DNA of 7,727 nucleotides, from the NCBI GenBank assembly GCA_036389375.1, contig DASVQA010000201.1, positions 1-7,727 on the forward strand. The letters are read 5' to 3'. Under the pieces are notes generated by a model that was not told the DNA's origin, did no database searches, and was given only the letters and a program-made list of their open reading frames with translations. Source of the DNA: QHXQ01 sp036389375. GTDB lineage: Bacteria > Acidobacteriota > Blastocatellia > Pyrinomonadales > Pyrinomonadaceae. Shown here one piece after another: positions 6,188-7,727 of this stretch. The position numbers and the translations under genes are program-made. Position 1 is the stretch's first letter; each line of letters begins with the position of its first letter.

Positions 6188-6988
6188 TTAAAGGTTTTTC
6201 GTCGCCAGTATCTCTTTGGCACGGGTTCGATCGCCGGTACAAGCGATCATACGCGGGGCGTCGAGCAGTTGAATCTCAAAACCATGCCGCCGGTAGAGAG
6301 CAATGATCCGCTCCGTTGCTTGGTTAGAGGTGATGACAGGGCCAGGATGCATCACCAGCCATGTGACCAGTCTTTCCTGATCGGCCCAAGAAAAACCACC
6401 GGGGCTATAAGTGGTGAATTCGACATCGTAAGGTGGATCCGCATAGATCAGATCGCTATGTTGGATTGCCAGCTGACTAAAGTCGCCGGTTGTGAACGTC
6501 CAAGCAGCCAGCACCTTGGCATAGGGCGTAAAATCGGTCGTATAGTTGATGGTCTTGTATTTCCCGAAAGGGACGTTAAAGCCACCTCTACGATTGAATC
6601 GGCAGAGACCGTTGTACCCCGTCCGATTCAAGTAATAAAAGAGCGCGGCCGCTTCGGCGCTGTCCGCGCTGCCGTTGCCGATGATTTGATTGAAGCGCGC
6701 ACGATGCGCGTAGTAAAGCTGCGGCTCGTTGGCCATCGGCAGGTCTATGACAAGCCCGCGTTGCAGCCAACGGTAGAAGTTGATCAGATGCGCGTTGCTG
6801 TCGTTTAAGAGCGCGCGTCTGGGGCGGAGTCCGAGCGCGGCGGCCGCACCGCCAACAAAGGGTTCGACGAGCCGGCGCTGCGCGTGTGGCCGCCAGAGCG
6901 CAGCGAGACGCGGCAGCAGCCAACGTTTTCCGCCCGCCCACTTGAGCGGCGGCGCAAGTTCGATGGATCGCGTTTCAGTCGCGGGCAA
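6188..6988 (-). CDS. Dam-family (D12 class) DNA adenine N6-methyltransferase
   Basis: A 266-residue enzyme that transfers methyl from S-adenosylmethionine to adenine N6 in DNA. The motifs are in the alpha-class (Dam/DpnM) order: motif X PPLKWAGGKRWLLP (13-26); motif I EPFVGGAAAAL (42-52), the SAM-binding loop; LNDSN (61-65); FYYLNRTGYNGLCRFN (117-132) with NVPFGKYK (138-145), part of the family's DNA-contacting region; and the catalytic DPPY at 184-187 (motif IV). The tail RTRAKEILATKNL (254-266) is also Dam-like. Length equals that of typical Dam proteins (about 270-280). By family the likely target is GATC or a close relative, but specificity is not proven. The only in-frame start before motif X is a TTG at 6988, backed by GAGGGG nine bases upstream; an in-frame stop lies at 7013-7015. 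It heads a probable operon with the small nuclease. The middle and 3' part are A+T-richer than flanking genes (29/60 G+C at 6421-6480), while the 5' end is G+C-rich. Confidence 0.93.
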   Translation of the reverse strand: MPATETRSIELAPPLKWAGGKRWLLPRLAALWRPHAQRRLVEPFVGGAAAALGLRPRRALLNDSNAHLINFYRWLQRGLVIDLPMANEPQLYYAHRARFNQIIGNGSADSAEAAALFYYLNRTGYNGLCRFNRRGGFNVPFGKYKTINYTTDFTPYAKVLAAWTFTTGDFSQLAIQHSDLIYADPPYDVEFTTYSPGGFSWADQERLVTWLVMHPGPVITSNQATERIIALYRRHGFEIQLLDAPRMIACTGDRTRAKEILATKNL

Positions 6989-6997
6989 TCCGGGCCA

Positions 6998-7003
6998 CCC
7001 CTC
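6998..7003 (-). promoter_or_regulatory. Ribosome binding site GAGGGG supporting a TTG start
   Basis: GAGGGG on the minus strand lies nine bases before the TTG at 6988. No ATG or GTG exists in frame between the TAA at 7015-7013 and the start of motif X, so this site decides the unusual start of the methyltransferase. A TTG start would lower expression, as is common for restriction-modification regulation, but that role is inferred. Confidence 0.55.
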
Positions 7004-7061
7004 GCGGTCAGCTTAACAAGATGGCGCACGAGCCGGCCGCTTGCGCGGTCGTCTTTTGCGG

Positions 7062-7077
7062 GTGCTGATTCTAGCAC
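7062..7077. promoter_or_regulatory. Short palindrome between the sigma-54 activator and the methyltransferase
   Basis: GTGCT (7062-7066) and AGCAC (7073-7077) form an inverted repeat with a six-base centre. On the minus strand the centre contains TAGAAT, a 5/6 match to a -10 box, 80 bases before the TTG start. No -35 box is found at normal spacing. It could be an operator or promoter for the methyltransferase-nuclease operon, or a weak transcription end for the upstream activator gene. Confidence 0.25.
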
Positions 7078-7084
7078 GGAGCGG

Positions 7085-7727
7085 TTAGGCGCTGGCGGCG
7101 TTGAGGGAGTAGCGTTCGAGTTTGAGGTAGAGACCGCGCCGGGTGAGTCCGAGTTCGCGGGCGGCGCGGGAGATATTGCCGTTGTGGCGGCGCAGGGCGT
7201 CGGCGATCATCTGGCGTTCGAGTTCAGCCTGTGCGTTGGCAAGCGTGGTGTGGCGGCCGGCGATGTTGGCGACGGCGGCGCGCATGGGCGCGTCGGTAAG
7301 CCCGCCGGGCGGGGCTACGGGCGCGGCGGTGCGTTTTAGTTCGGGTGAGAGTTGTTCGGGCGTGATGACGGCGGCATCTTCCGCGCGGGCCACGATGCGC
7401 TGGATTTCGTTGCAGAGTTGGCGGACGTTGCCGGGCCAATCCGAGACCATCAGCAGGTCAATCGCCTGCGGCGTGATCTGCACGTCGCGCCGCCCGAACT
7501 TAGCGGCGTAATGATTGACGTAGTAGTTGACGATGGTCGGAATCTCAGACCGGCGCTCGCGCAGCGGCGGCACGCGCAACCGGATTACGTTCAGGCGATA
7601 GTAGAGGTCTTCTCTAAAGCGCCCGTCTTTGACCATCTCTTCCAGGTCGGTGTTCGTTGCCGCGATAATGCGCACGTCCACTTTCGCCGGCCGCTGCTCG
7701 CCCAGCGGTTGGATCTCGCCCTCTTGC
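7085..7727 (-). CDS. Sigma-54-dependent transcriptional activator, NtrC family (C-terminal part, runs off the right edge)
   Basis: The frame is open from the window edge, and 213 residues are visible. It begins inside the AAA+ domain with QEGEIQPLGEQRPAK, then VDVRIIAATN (16-25, sensor I region), FREDLYYRLN (37-46, carrying the arginine-finger segment), VPPLRER (52-58) and WPGNVRQL (97-104, sensor II). After a proline-rich linker (about 134-147), the protein ends with a Fis-type helix-turn-helix, GNISRAARELGLTRRGLYLKLERY (183-206). The enhancer-bound protein would hydrolyse ATP to remodel sigma-54 RNA polymerase at -24/-12 promoters. The Walker A, GAFTGA loop and any receiver or sensor domain lie outside the window, so the input signal is unknown. 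I saw no sigma-54 promoter in the window. An internal GTG at 7681 could be mistaken for a start, but homology clearly extends upstream of it. The methyltransferase start follows 96 bases downstream on the same strand. Confidence 0.93.
   Translation of the reverse strand, partial: QEGEIQPLGEQRPAKVDVRIIAATNTDLEEMVKDGRFREDLYYRLNVIRLRVPPLRERRSEIPTIVNYYVNHYAAKFGRRDVQITPQAIDLLMVSDWPGNVRQLCNEIQRIVARAEDAAVITPEQLSPELKRTAAPVAPPGGLTDAPMRAAVANIAGRHTTLANAQAELERQMIADALRRHNGNISRAARELGLTRRGLYLKLERYSLNAASA

Noticed and set aside
6187..6222. Upstream GTG start for the small nuclease, overlapping the methyltransferase
   Set aside because: It adds 12 basic residues not typical of the domain and overlaps by 35 bases; the ATG at 6186 sits one base after the methyltransferase stop and begins just before the conserved TGNVFE helix.
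6185..6808. 207-codon open frame on the plus strand opposite the methyltransferase
   Set aside because: The minus strand encodes DPPY, LNRTGYNGL and other methyltransferase motifs; the plus-strand product matches nothing recognisable.
7068..7096. Full sigma-70 promoter for the methyltransferase built on TAGAAT
   Set aside because: No -35-like hexamer occurs at 16, 17 or 18 bases upstream; only the palindrome is recorded, at low confidence.

Overview
The window is about 7.7 kb of G+C-rich bacterial chromosome. Coding density is high, and several genes have very long antisense shadow frames. Two secreted M16 peptidase subunits with classical signal peptides, a DUF354 glycan-type protein and an NtrC-family sigma-54 activator point to a diderm bacterium. 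My best guess is Acidobacteriota (Blastocatellia-like), but that rests on gene style and is not proven by any marker here.

Layout. (1) 1-1798, minus strand: a two-gene M16 zinc-peptidase operon. The upstream gene (395-1798) keeps the HxxEH zinc site. The downstream gene (from 395, running off the left edge) has lost it. The stop of one overlaps the start of the other (TAATG), and a good promoter and Shine-Dalgarno sequence precede the pair. This looks like a catalytic plus non-catalytic M16 heterodimer. (2) 1799-1974: a 176-base divergent intergenic region. (3) 1975-4291, plus strand: a protein of probable alpha/alpha-toroid fold and unknown function, followed after 52 bases by a DUF354 protein with a GT-B-like fold. 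The two are probably co-transcribed and act on a surface or secondary glycan. A nested hairpin covers the stop codon of the first gene. (4) 4303-6988, minus strand, convergent with the previous pair: a Dam-family adenine methyltransferase (6188-6988, TTG start), a short PD-(D/E)XK-like nuclease one base downstream (5758-6186), then nicotinate phosphoribosyltransferase (pncB, 4303-5751). (5) 7085-7727, minus strand: the C-terminal part of a sigma-54-dependent activator with a Fis-type HTH; its N-terminus lies beyond the right edge.

The methyltransferase and small nuclease are the most interesting part. They have the layout of a compact type II restriction-modification cassette. Much of the region is far poorer in G+C than its neighbours (24/60 and 30/60 in the tail of the nuclease gene, against 43/60 in a typical pncB stretch), which suggests horizontal acquisition upstream of a housekeeping NAD-biosynthesis gene. 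The nuclease has Ser-x-Lys where Glu/Asp-x-Lys is expected. No RNA genes, CRISPR arrays or insertion sequences were seen. No intergenic stretch exceeds 300 bases.
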